From NCBI GenBank assembly GCA_025927435.1, contig JAICLM010000026.1, positions 1 to 14,305 of the forward strand: a DNA stretch of 14,305 nt, read 5' to 3'. The notes under the pieces were generated by a model, which had not been told where the DNA came from, ran no database searches, and was given only the letters and a program-made list of their open reading frames with translations. Of this stretch, positions 5,611-12,123 are shown one piece after another. This stretch comes from Thermoleophilia bacterium. Its GTDB lineage: Bacteria; Actinomycetota; Thermoleophilia; Gaiellales; Gaiellaceae. A program made the position numbers and the translations under genes. Within the stretch, counting starts at the first letter, position 1. Each line of letters starts with the position of its first letter.

Positions 5611-5787
5611 ATGCCGATGCTCCACAGCTGCAGCTACACCGGCTGCGAGATCCTCACTCTGAGCCCCTACTGCTTCGAGCACGAGCGGGTCGTTCGCTCC
5701 GAGGTCGAGGCCGAGCGGACGCACACCGCCGCCCGCGACGAGCCCACGGCGAGAGAGCTCGCCGCGGCCGTCCAGCCCGCCACGTAG
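5611..5787 (+). CDS. 58-residue Cys/His-rich protein, probably zinc-binding
   Basis: A short plus-strand gene, ATG 5611 to TAG 5785-5787. The N-terminus MPMLHSCSYTGCEILTLSPY is followed by CFEHE, giving C7-x4-C12-x8-C21-x2-H24, a plausible single zinc site. I recall short actinobacterial proteins beginning in the same way ('LHSCSYPGCEVLTL...CxEHE'). The remaining 34 residues are charged and helical (VVRSEVEAERTHTAARDE), without membrane segments. No Shine-Dalgarno is present, but the promoter at 5574-5601 would give a leaderless message, which actinobacteria translate well. It converges with the last VWA gene, whose stop is only seven bases away. Function is unknown; it pairs by position with the divergent zinc-ribbon gene. 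Confidence 0.68.
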   Translation: MPMLHSCSYTGCEILTLSPYCFEHERVVRSEVEAERTHTAARDEPTARELAAAVQPAT

Positions 5788-5793
5788 CCGGCG

Positions 5794-6756
5794 CTACCAG
5801 TTCCGGCGGTAGAGCAGGAAGCCGAGCGGGACGACGCCGGCGAGGACGAACCACGGCGCGAGCGCGACGCGCGCATAGCCGATCACGGACGTGGAGACGG
5901 GGGAGCTGCCCGCCTCGGCCTTGATCGTCTGCTCGAGCTCGTGCAGGTCGTTCTCGTCGAAGACCCGCCCGTGCGCCGCGTTCGCGAACCTGCTCAGCGC
6001 ACCGGGGCTCGTGGGGTCGGGCCGGTAGCGCCGATCGACCTGGTCGTGCGTGTAGATCCGCTCGCTCGTCGCCCACACGTGCACGAACAGCGGGTGCACC
6101 GTCATGGCGCGGGCGAGGTCGTAGCCGACCGACGAGTGGATGGGAACCGCCTCGCCGTCGGTGAAGACGACGAGGATCTGATGCTCCACGCCGGGGCTGT
6201 AGAAGTGCGCGGTCGGGATCGGGTACAGCGCCGAGAACGTCGTGGCGCGCCCGCGGTAGATCTGGCCGGGGGGCGGGCGATTGATCCCCACCGACTGGGT
6301 GAGGGTGCGACGGAGGAGCCCGAAATTGGGCGTCGGCATCAGGACCGGGAGGACGCGGTCGGTCATCGCCGCCAGGCCCACCGGGATGTCGCCGAGCTTC
6401 CTGGCAACCTCCTCGGCCTCCTTCTTCGCACGCGCCAGCCGGGTCGGCCCATGCGCCCCAGTGCGCGCGAGCATCGACTGTGAGGTGTCGAAGACGAAGA
6501 ACGCCTGCGTGTCCTGCCGCTGCCCCAGCAGGTGATGGCGGACGACGACCGGCTGCGCGGCGGCGACGCCCATGAGCACCGGCAGGAGAGCGAGGCACGC
6601 GACCACGCCCACGAGCTCGCGCCGGCGTGGAGCGGTCAGCGAGAAGAGGCGGCGGATGTGCTCCATCCGGGACTGGGCCAGCCACAGGGCCGCCAGCGGG
6701 ACCGCGGCCGCAAGCGCGAACAGGGCGTCGATCGGTGTGAGGAACGTGAAGCCCAT
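5794..6756 (-). CDS. VWA domain membrane protein, BatA/BatB-like
   Basis: A 320-residue protein, last gene of the six-gene operon. Topology is that of BatA/BatB: two N-terminal membrane helices (about 5-27 and 48-68), a VWA domain (about 83-280), and a C-terminal helix (294-315) followed by RRNW. The metal site is intact: FDTSQSM gives D90-x-S92-x-S94, RATTFSAL supplies the threonine near 172-173, and FTDGE supplies D200. Such domains hold Mg2+ and bind partner proteins; with MoxR ATPases they form chaperone-like assemblies at the membrane. Its ATG (6754-6756) overlaps the TGA of the upstream TPR gene, so translation is probably coupled. Binding partner and process are inferred from family only. 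Confidence 0.85.
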   Translation of the reverse strand: MGFTFLTPIDALFALAAAVPLAALWLAQSRMEHIRRLFSLTAPRRRELVGVVACLALLPVLMGVAAAQPVVVRHHLLGQRQDTQAFFVFDTSQSMLARTGAHGPTRLARAKKEAEEVARKLGDIPVGLAAMTDRVLPVLMPTPNFGLLRRTLTQSVGINRPPPGQIYRGRATTFSALYPIPTAHFYSPGVEHQILVVFTDGEAVPIHSSVGYDLARAMTVHPLFVHVWATSERIYTHDQVDRRYRPDPTSPGALSRFANAAHGRVFDENDLHELEQTIKAEAGSSPVSTSVIGYARVALAPWFVLAGVVPLGFLLYRRNW

Positions 6757-7385
6757 CAGAAACCTCCACCCTTGACACCCACGCCGTTCGAGCCGCCGAA
6801 GCCGAAGCCGCCGCGTGCGTCCTGGTCGAGCTTCGACTTGCCGGGACGCGCCACGCGCAGCAGGAGCTCGAGGTTGAGCTTCGCGTCGTAGTTCCTCGGA
6901 TCCGCGATGACCGCCTGCTGGAAGTAGCCGATCGCGGTCTTGATCTCCTCCTTCTGCGTCGGGCTGTTGGCCGGTGCCGTGACGGTCATCACCCCGAGCA
7001 GGTTCGCGGCATGCGAGCGCTCCTCGGCAGTGGCCCCCGCCGTCATGAGCGTCTGCAACTCGGTCTCGGCCGCGACTCGCGTCGCAGCCAGGTCCGCCTG
7101 GCCGCCGGTGCTCGAGCCGACGTTGCTGAACCAGAAGAGCTGAAGCGCCTGCCGGTACGAGAGCGCGTCGTCGAGGCCGAGGACGGAGCGCGCAGGGTCG
7201 CCCGGGAGAACGGCCGGCGAGCGCCAGAGCCCGGGATGCGAGCGCTGGGCCCGGAAGTGCATATCGCTCTGCGTCATGGTGCCCTGCCACGCGCGCACGT
7301 CCACCGCGAACAACGCGCACACGGTGGCGAGGCCGAGCAGCACGACCGCGACGATGAGGGGGAGCGCGCGGCGAACGGGCTTCAT
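6756..7385 (-). CDS. membrane-anchored TPR-like protein of the MoxR/VWA operon
   Basis: A 209-residue protein with one N-terminal membrane helix (about 9-29, PLIVAVVLLGLATVCALFAV) and an extracytoplasmic region. The segment 146-178 (EEIKTAIGYFQQAVIADPRNYDAKLNLELLL) reads as a TPR-like helical hairpin of the kind found in BatC/BatE proteins. The last 19 residues are almost only Gly with Phe, Val, Asn and Ser (GGFGFGGSNGVGVKGGGF) and probably disordered. It lies between two VWA genes, sharing ATGA with the one before (7382-7385) and one base with the one after, so it is surely part of the same unit. A scaffold role between the two VWA proteins is inference. Confidence 0.75.
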   Translation of the reverse strand: MKPVRRALPLIVAVVLLGLATVCALFAVDVRAWQGTMTQSDMHFRAQRSHPGLWRSPAVLPGDPARSVLGLDDALSYRQALQLFWFSNVGSSTGGQADLAATRVAAETELQTLMTAGATAEERSHAANLLGVMTVTAPANSPTQKEEIKTAIGYFQQAVIADPRNYDAKLNLELLLRVARPGKSKLDQDARGGFGFGGSNGVGVKGGGF

Positions 7386-8227
7386 GCGACCGACTCCGGG
7401 ACGAGACGGGAGTTGAGACGCTCGTTCGCGGCCAGCAGCCCGACGAGGACGAGGCCGACCGCGAGCAGGGCCCAGGGAGAGGCGGCCTGGATCGGCTCGA
7501 TCCGATGCTTGCCCGTCTTCTTGAACGCCTGCTGCCCGACGAACACGTTTGGACCGAACAGATGGGAAAAGACCTGGATGTCCCCCGGCGTGGCATTGAG
7601 CGGCAGGATCCGGATCGGGACGTGCGCCTGCCGGAGCGCGGTCGCCTCCTTGATGAGCGGGTCGCGGTCGTTCTGCGAGTCGTTGAGGTCACTCATCAGC
7701 ACGATCGATCCGTGGGGCACGCGCGCGCGGTGGAGGGCGTTCAGGCCGGCTGCGAGACCGGTCGAGATCCGCGTTCCGCCGCTGAACACGCTCCACGGGC
7801 TCTGGCCGAAGATCGGCGAGCCGCGTTTGACGCGCTCCGGCACGAAGAAGCGCAGGAACTGCTGGAGCGCGTCCGGCGGGGAGTTGGGAGGCAGCAGCTC
7901 GTAGGCGACGTCGGAGAACATCACGAGTCCCACCGGCTGGTTCGCTGCGACGAGGCCGCGCACGACTGCTCCGACCCGCTCGAAGGTGGGGCCGGCGACG
8001 CTCGCGGACATGTCGAGGACGACGACACCGGTCTTCGCGCCGACGGGGAGCACCGCCGCGCGGCCGCTGCCGGCGGTGCGCGCGAGGAGAATCGCCGCGG
8101 CGAGCGTCGCGGTCAGCGCGAGCGCGAGCCCGATGCGCACGATGGTCGTGCGCCGGGCCGGCTCCGAGAGTCGGGAGAGGTCTCCCAGGCGGGTCGCGCC
8201 GCGGCGCGCAAACGTCGTCCCTCTCAC
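7382..8227 (-). CDS. VWA domain membrane protein
   Basis: A 281-residue protein with a basic N-terminus, a membrane helix at about 29-50, a VWA domain at about 65-240 and a second helix at about 250-267. The metal site is complete: LDMSASV gives D72-x-S74-x-S76, GGTRISTGL gives the threonine at 152 or 156, and LMSDLND gives D180. The domain faces outside or inside depending on insertion; with one helix on each side, both flanks lie in the same compartment. GTG 8227 overlaps the TGA of the gene before (GTGA, 8224-8227), and its own TGA overlaps the next ATG. The longer frame reaching 8965 upstream is antisense-like noise inside the preceding gene. Partner of MoxR and DUF58 by context. Confidence 0.82.
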   Translation of the reverse strand: MRGTTFARRGATRLGDLSRLSEPARRTTIVRIGLALALTATLAAAILLARTAGSGRAAVLPVGAKTGVVVLDMSASVAGPTFERVGAVVRGLVAANQPVGLVMFSDVAYELLPPNSPPDALQQFLRFFVPERVKRGSPIFGQSPWSVFSGGTRISTGLAAGLNALHRARVPHGSIVLMSDLNDSQNDRDPLIKEATALRQAHVPIRILPLNATPGDIQVFSHLFGPNVFVGQQAFKKTGKHRIEPIQAASPWALLAVGLVLVGLLAANERLNSRLVPESVA

Positions 8228-9171
8228 AGCTCGCCCTCCCCGTTGCGGCGGTGGATGCCGGCGCGCTCCGAGATCTCCTCCACGTCCTCCTCCTCCGGCG
8301 TCTCGGGCGACCAGGCGAGGGCGCGGGCGGTCTCGGAGAGCTCGTGGACGTCGAACGGGAGCTCGTCGGCCACGCGCTCGAGCGCCTTCCGCTGCAGCGT
8401 CTCGTCGTCGTTCGCCCGTGCCCAGAAGAAGAGGGTGAGCGCCCGCTCGAGCGACGAGGACTCGGCCGTCGCCCTGCCGGCACGGGCCGGCCGGAACTGC
8501 AGTGCCCAGCGCCCCGCGATGAAGAGGCCTGCTGCTCCGAGCACGGCCGCGAGCGCGACGGCGAGCCAGAAGGCGCGGTCGGGAGACAGCCGGTAGTGCG
8601 GCGCCGAGACCGGGGTGACGTTCGACTGGTAGTACCAGATGAGACTCCGGTGCTCGAGGGCGTTGACCTCGTCCGGGCTGAGCTCGGAGAGGGAGGCGAC
8701 CCGCTGGAAGAACGCGTCGACCGAGTACCGCACCTGCCCCTGCGGCGACAGATACTCGACGTGCGCGGGACTGAATCTGAAGATGTGCGTCAGGTCGGTC
8801 TTCTTCTTCGTCACCGGGAGGCACGCGATGGTGAGGCAGCGGAGCTTCCACGTCCAGGTCATCTGCAGGAGGCGCCCGTTGCTCGTGCGGGTCACGGTCG
8901 GCGGCCCGGCTGCTTCGTACGGGGCGAAGTGGACGATCGTGCGCACGTTCGCGGGAGCAACCCACCTCCGGTCGGCGAGAACCGCGACCCGGGCGGTGAT
9001 CGCGTCGCCGAAGGTGTGCACCGCGGGGGTCACCGAGGCGTAGACCTTGAGCGGCAGGTTGCGGCCGAGGACGGAGCCGCCCTGCACGGGTGGCAGGTCG
9101 GCGCCTGCGGGAGCGGCGGCCGCGAGCGTTGCCAGCACGGCGGTGACGCCGATGACTGCGGCGCGCCTCAT
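8224..9171 (-). CDS. secreted/membrane protein of the MoxR/VWA operon, unknown family
   Basis: A 315-residue protein. Residues 1-24 are a signal peptide (MRRAAVIGVTAVLATLAAAA, then PAGA, probable cleavage before DLP). An extracytoplasmic region of about 170 residues follows, with beta-rich stretches (LPLKVYASVTPAVHTFGDAI; ARVAVLADRRWV) and two cysteines, C112 and C117, that may form a disulfide. A membrane helix spans about 200-220. The cytoplasmic tail of some 90 residues is helical and acidic (LERALTLFFWARAN; TPEEEDVEEISERAG). Topology recalls BatD, which also has an outer Ig-like part and one helix, but I see no clear BatD sequence match and it is shorter. ATG 9171 overlaps the DUF58 stop (ATGA, 9168-9171); its stop overlaps the next GTG. 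Confidence 0.78.
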   Translation of the reverse strand: MRRAAVIGVTAVLATLAAAAPAGADLPPVQGGSVLGRNLPLKVYASVTPAVHTFGDAITARVAVLADRRWVAPANVRTIVHFAPYEAAGPPTVTRTSNGRLLQMTWTWKLRCLTIACLPVTKKKTDLTHIFRFSPAHVEYLSPQGQVRYSVDAFFQRVASLSELSPDEVNALEHRSLIWYYQSNVTPVSAPHYRLSPDRAFWLAVALAAVLGAAGLFIAGRWALQFRPARAGRATAESSSLERALTLFFWARANDDETLQRKALERVADELPFDVHELSETARALAWSPETPEEEDVEEISERAGIHRRNGEGEL

Positions 9172-10076
9172 ACGAGCGCTCCGCGCACCATCATCCGGAG
9201 GTCGGCCCAGCGCAGGAACGCGCCGAGGATCGCCCCCGGGTCGTGTGACTCGATCAGCACCGGCTCGGTCCCGAACGAGCGGAAGAAGCTCAGGAGCTCC
9301 GCGTGCCGTGCCTCGTGCTCGTCGCGCAGCCGCTCGGCCTCGGCGCGTGTCAGGTAGACCGGCACGACGGCTCCGGAGTCCGGGTCGGCGTAGGGCACGG
9401 TCACGGCGCCCACGTCCGGGAATGATCGCTCCCAGACCGGATCCTGGATCACGACCGGCACGAGCTCCCAGCGTTGCTCGAGCGTCCGCTGCCAGGCGGG
9501 CTCGTCCGGCAGGACGAGGAAGTCCGAAAGGACGAACACGAAGGTCTGGGTCGGCAGCTCGCGCCGGTGCCGCCGGAGATGCTCGAGGCCTCGGGAGACG
9601 GTGTCGGCGGGCGCCCCGAACGGCCTCCCCTCGAGCGTGCCCTGCGGCGCGAAGCGCTCGCTGCGGGGAGGGCGCCAGTGTGTCTCGCCCTCGGCTTCGT
9701 CGAAGTAGGCCGTGAGGCTGCGGGTGACGCGTGCGCTCTCGCGGATCAGGCGTAGGCACTCGAGCAGGGCCGCGGGCTTGTCGAGCCGGCGCAGCGGCGA
9801 GGGACGGATGCCGATGGACGGCCTGCGGTCGGCGACCATCACGACGTGCGGAGCCTCGTCCGCGAAGAACTCGTGGACGATGAACTCGTCGTTGTCGCGG
9901 ACGGCGGAAAGGCGCGCCGACGCCGCCCAGTCGATCCAGGCGAGATTGTCGCCGGGAACGTACTGGCGCGAGCCCGCGACGTCGGAGCCGGTGCCCCGGC
10001 GGACGCTGCGAATGCCCCCGAAGGCGAGGCCGATCACTCGGCGGCGGGGGATCAGCGGGAAGGTCCCTGCCGCCAT
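9168..10076 (-). CDS. DUF58 domain-containing protein
   Basis: A 302-residue protein. The DUF58 signature lies at 31-56: GSRQYVPGDNLAWIDWAASA, matching the family's 'G...R.Y.PGD....I.W...A' pattern. A VWA-like fold follows, but its metal motif is degenerate: VADRRPS (D83-R-R-P-S87) in place of DxSxS. Many DUF58 proteins have two N-terminal membrane helices and about 400 residues; this one has none, so it is a soluble short form. FVFVLSDFL near the middle is the second conserved strand. ATG 10076 has GGAGTAG just upstream. It follows moxR by 39 bases and overlaps the next gene by four. DUF58 genes are regular companions of moxR; the molecular role is not established. Confidence 0.9.
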   Translation of the reverse strand: MAAGTFPLIPRRRVIGLAFGGIRSVRRGTGSDVAGSRQYVPGDNLAWIDWAASARLSAVRDNDEFIVHEFFADEAPHVVMVADRRPSIGIRPSPLRRLDKPAALLECLRLIRESARVTRSLTAYFDEAEGETHWRPPRSERFAPQGTLEGRPFGAPADTVSRGLEHLRRHRRELPTQTFVFVLSDFLVLPDEPAWQRTLEQRWELVPVVIQDPVWERSFPDVGAVTVPYADPDSGAVVPVYLTRAEAERLRDEHEARHAELLSFFRSFGTEPVLIESHDPGAILGAFLRWADLRMMVRGALV

Positions 10077-10115
10077 TGCCTACTCCGCGACCCGCACGGC
10101 GGGCATGCCCAAGCC

Positions 10116-11123
10116 CTACACCGCCGCGGCGGGGACGTCGAGGTCGATGTCGAAGCCCGGCTTCGGCGCCTGATCGAGGCAGCGCAGCTGGACCTCCTGC
10201 GAAGCCGCTTCCCAGCCGCGATCCCGGATCTCGGCTACGAAGCTCGGCCGGAAGAGCAGGCGGTGCATCAGCACGGGAACGAACAGCCGCTCCACGTCCT
10301 CCGGCGTCACGTACCGGCGGCCGTTCAGCGTCGCCCAGGCGCGGGCTGCGCGGTTGAGGGCGAGGGAGCCGCGCACCGAGCTGCCGATCGCGACCATCTC
10401 GAGGCTGCGGGTGGCGCGCACGAGATCGACGACCCAGCGCGCGACCGCCTCGTGCACGAACACCTCCCGCACCGCGGCGCTCATCGTCGCGATGTCGGCC
10501 ACGTCGACGGCCGCCTCCAGCCGGGTCAGCGGGTGGCCTCCAAGCTGCTCGTCCACGATCCTGTTCTCGTCCTCGGCATCCGGATAGCCGAGCGTGGTGC
10601 GGACGAAGAAGCGGTCGAGCTGCGCCTCCGGCAGCGGGAACGTGCCCTCGTACTCGATCGGGTTCTGCGTCGCCATGACGAGGAAGGGCTCGACGAGCGT
10701 GCGCGTGACGCCGTCCACGGTCACCTGCTGCTCCGCCATCGCCTCGAGCAGGGCGGACTGCGTTTTCGGCATCGCGCGATTGATCTCGTCCACCAGGACG
10801 ACGTTCGCGAACACCGGCCCGGGCCGGAACTCGAAATCCCGCTCGCGCTGGTTGAAGATCGAGAGGCCGGTCACGTCCGTCGGCTGCAGGTCGGGCGTGC
10901 ACTGGATGCGGGAAGCCTGCGCTCCGTCGATCGACTGCGCGATCGCCCGCGCGAGCACGGTCTTCGCCGTACCCGGCACGTCCTCGAGCAGCACGTGGCC
11001 TCCGCAGACCAGGGCTGCGACTACGAGCGTGATCTGCTCGCGCTTGCCGTGCACGACCGTCTCGATGTTGTCGAGCAGCCGGCACGCGATCTCGTGCGCC
11101 TCGGCGTGCGTCTGGATTGCCAA
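10116..11123 (-). CDS. moxR: MoxR-family AAA+ ATPase
   Basis: A 335-residue ATPase, first gene of the operon. Walker A is EDVPGTAKT (47-55), the MoxR form of the P-loop; Walker B is VVLVDEINR (108-116); sensor 1 is ATQNP (151-155); LPEAQLDRF (164-172) is another MoxR hallmark. The C-terminal lid carries GSSVRGSLAL, the sensor-2 region. MoxR proteins act as ATP-driven chaperones that mature or activate protein complexes, often with VWA partners such as those encoded downstream. I place the start at TTG 11121-11123 because AAGGGAG (11130-11136) lies six bases upstream and the family begins close to here; an in-frame start at 11186 would add 21 unconserved residues and overlap the promoter. Substrate unknown. 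Confidence 0.92.
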   Translation of the reverse strand: MAIQTHAEAHEIACRLLDNIETVVHGKREQITLVVAALVCGGHVLLEDVPGTAKTVLARAIAQSIDGAQASRIQCTPDLQPTDVTGLSIFNQRERDFEFRPGPVFANVVLVDEINRAMPKTQSALLEAMAEQQVTVDGVTRTLVEPFLVMATQNPIEYEGTFPLPEAQLDRFFVRTTLGYPDAEDENRIVDEQLGGHPLTRLEAAVDVADIATMSAAVREVFVHEAVARWVVDLVRATRSLEMVAIGSSVRGSLALNRAARAWATLNGRRYVTPEDVERLFVPVLMHRLLFRPSFVAEIRDRGWEAASQEVQLRCLDQAPKPGFDIDLDVPAAAV

Positions 11124-11158
11124 CCCGGACTCCCTTCGAAGAGCGGCCCTTGGTCCGC

Positions 11159-11186
11159 AGCCTAGCCTCACGGGCTGAGACGACAA
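11159..11186 (-). promoter_or_regulatory. probable promoter of the MoxR operon
   Basis: On the minus strand TTGTCG (11181-11186) and TAGGCT (11159-11164) are spaced by 16 bases, a reasonable actinobacterial housekeeping promoter. Transcription would start about 30 bases before the moxR TTG, leaving room for the AAGGGAG ribosome site. I see no other promoter inside the operon. Confidence 0.5.
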
Positions 11187-11273
11187 AAGTGGGCAGAGGT
11201 TGGGGATTCACGGAAAAGCGTGGCGTGGATCGGTAGGCCGGGAGCACGCGTTGGCGTAGACGAATCAAGCGCC

Positions 11274-11310
11274 TTGAAAGGGACTCGTCGGCGCCGTAGG
11301 ATCGCCGACG
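11274..11310 (+). promoter_or_regulatory. promoter with overlapping inverted repeat, cupin gene
   Basis: TTGAAA (11274-11279), a 17-base spacer and TAGGAT (11297-11302) make a good sigma-70-type promoter 37 bases before the cupin ATG. A perfect 8-bp inverted repeat, CGTCGGCG (11286-11293) and CGCCGACG (11303-11310), brackets the -10 box exactly. A protein bound there would block the polymerase, so I read it as a likely operator; a hairpin is the alternative. Confidence 0.6.
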
Positions 11311-11338
11311 GGGTCGTCACCGAGTTGAGGAGTGTCCA

Positions 11339-11701
11339 ATGGCCGGTTTGGAGGTGCGTGACTTCTCGGCGCCCGACGAGACGAGGGCGCCCGACAAGAC
11401 GAAGGTCGACATCGTGCGCATGGGCGGAGCGAGCGTCGCCCGGATGTCCATGCAGCCGGGGTGGCGCTGGTCGGAGTGCATCAAGCCGGTCGCCGGCACG
11501 GACAGTTGCCAGGTGCACCACGTCGGGGTGCTCCTCTCGGGCACGCTGCACGTCGCACACGAGGACGGCACGGAGCAGGACATCGGTGCCGGCAACGCGT
11601 ACGTGATCGAGCCGGGGCACGAAGCCTGGGTCGTAGGCGACGAGCCTGTCGTCGGTTACGAGTTCGACGCAGGGGCGGTGGAGGAGTACGCAAAGAGCTA
11701 A
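11339..11701 (+). CDS. cupin domain-containing protein
   Basis: A 120-residue single-domain cupin. The conserved core is PGWRWSECIKPVAGTDSCQV, then HHVGVLLSGTLHV, DGTEQDIGAGNAYVIEPGHE and AWVVGDEPVVGYEF. The HH pair (about 61-62) and the PGHE histidine are likely metal ligands, and the two cupin motifs are in order. I recall many actinobacterial relatives with 'WRWSE.IKP..GTDSCQ.HH', none with a firmly known reaction. It has no DNA-binding domain. ATG 11339 has TGAGGAG at 11326-11332, six bases upstream. It is transcribed away from the MoxR operon from its own promoter, with a possible operator over the -10 box, which suggests control by a regulator not encoded in this window. Confidence 0.88.
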   Translation: MAGLEVRDFSAPDETRAPDKTKVDIVRMGGASVARMSMQPGWRWSECIKPVAGTDSCQVHHVGVLLSGTLHVAHEDGTEQDIGAGNAYVIEPGHEAWVVGDEPVVGYEFDAGAVEEYAKS

Positions 11702-11715
11702 AAGGGCTTCGATCG

Positions 11716-11838
11716 TGGAGGGAGAGGTCAGGAAGGGCACGTCCCCGGCGCGTACTCGCCCCCTCGCGTGCCGGGCGTCAGTGGCTAGACAACGCGCCCT
11801 GCGTCGTTGCGCAAGCGACTTCCTGACCTCTCCCGCCA
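11716..11838. repeat. 123-base element bounded by a 20-bp inverted repeat
   Basis: The arms 11716-11735 (TGGAGGGAGAGGTCAGGAAG) and 11819-11838 pair over 19 of 20 bases, the inner 16 perfectly. The 83-base interior has further stems: GGCACG (11736-11741) with CGTGCC (11767-11772), and CAACG (11790-11794) with CGTTG (11805-11809). Flanking bases are GATCG on the left and GATAG on the right, a possible imperfect target duplication. It could be a small mobile element (MITE), a structured RNA, or an elaborate 3' end of the cupin message, whose stop is 15 bases away. No transposase is nearby. Confidence 0.6.
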
Positions 11839-12079
11839 GATAGGACACTTCGTACGCATCCGTCGTCCCCAGGACGGCGAGGATGGCTTAGTCCGTCCGG
11901 CTCGGCTCCGCAATCGTCCCTCGAACGAGGCACGACGTCGGTAGCCGTGAGACTGGCCGTGCCGCCAGGGTGCGCGCGGCCGAGGTCGCTCACGATGTCT
12001 TGCAGAGACGGGTTCCGAGTTCGTGCACACCGCTCCTCGAGCGCAACACGACCGGCCCAAACCTAGACACTGCGGCGAC

Positions 12080-12104
12080 AGGCGGACTCATGGCGAGTCC
12101 GCCT
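12080..12104 (-). terminator. hairpin downstream of the aldehyde dehydrogenase gene
   Basis: AGGCGGACTC (12080-12089) and GAGTCCGCCT (12095-12104) form a perfect 10-bp stem with a 5-base loop. It starts 19 bases after the stop of the aldehyde dehydrogenase gene in its direction. No T-run follows, but its place and strength fit a terminator for the polyamine operon. Confidence 0.6.
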
Positions 12105-12123
12105 CCGCACTTTGTGGGACGAG

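Larger units (their letters stand above)
11702..12123. other. 422-base gap without a recognised gene
   Basis: This gap follows the cupin gene and precedes the end of the aldehyde dehydrogenase gene. It holds the 123-base inverted-repeat element (11716-11838) and the hairpin at 12080-12104. Between them I see only small stems such as CGTCC-CCA-GGACG near 11865. I checked for tRNA-like T-arms on both strands and found none that fit. No open frame here has a ribosome site and a protein-like composition. Confidence 0.55.

Noticed and set aside
5654..6778. A 374-codon minus-strand frame
   Set aside because: It overlaps the second VWA gene out of frame; Pro/Arg/Ala-rich and without any recognisable motif.
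8224..11268. A 1014-codon open frame on the minus strand
   Set aside because: Only its last 315 codons are a real gene. The upstream part is Arg/Pro-rich and lies out of frame under the clear MoxR and DUF58 genes; long false frames are expected in high-GC DNA.
11840..12060. Possible tRNA, from GTTCGAG on the minus strand and GGTTCCGAG on the plus strand
   Set aside because: Neither has a 5-bp stem around a 7-base T-loop, and no acceptor stem or anticodon arm fits.
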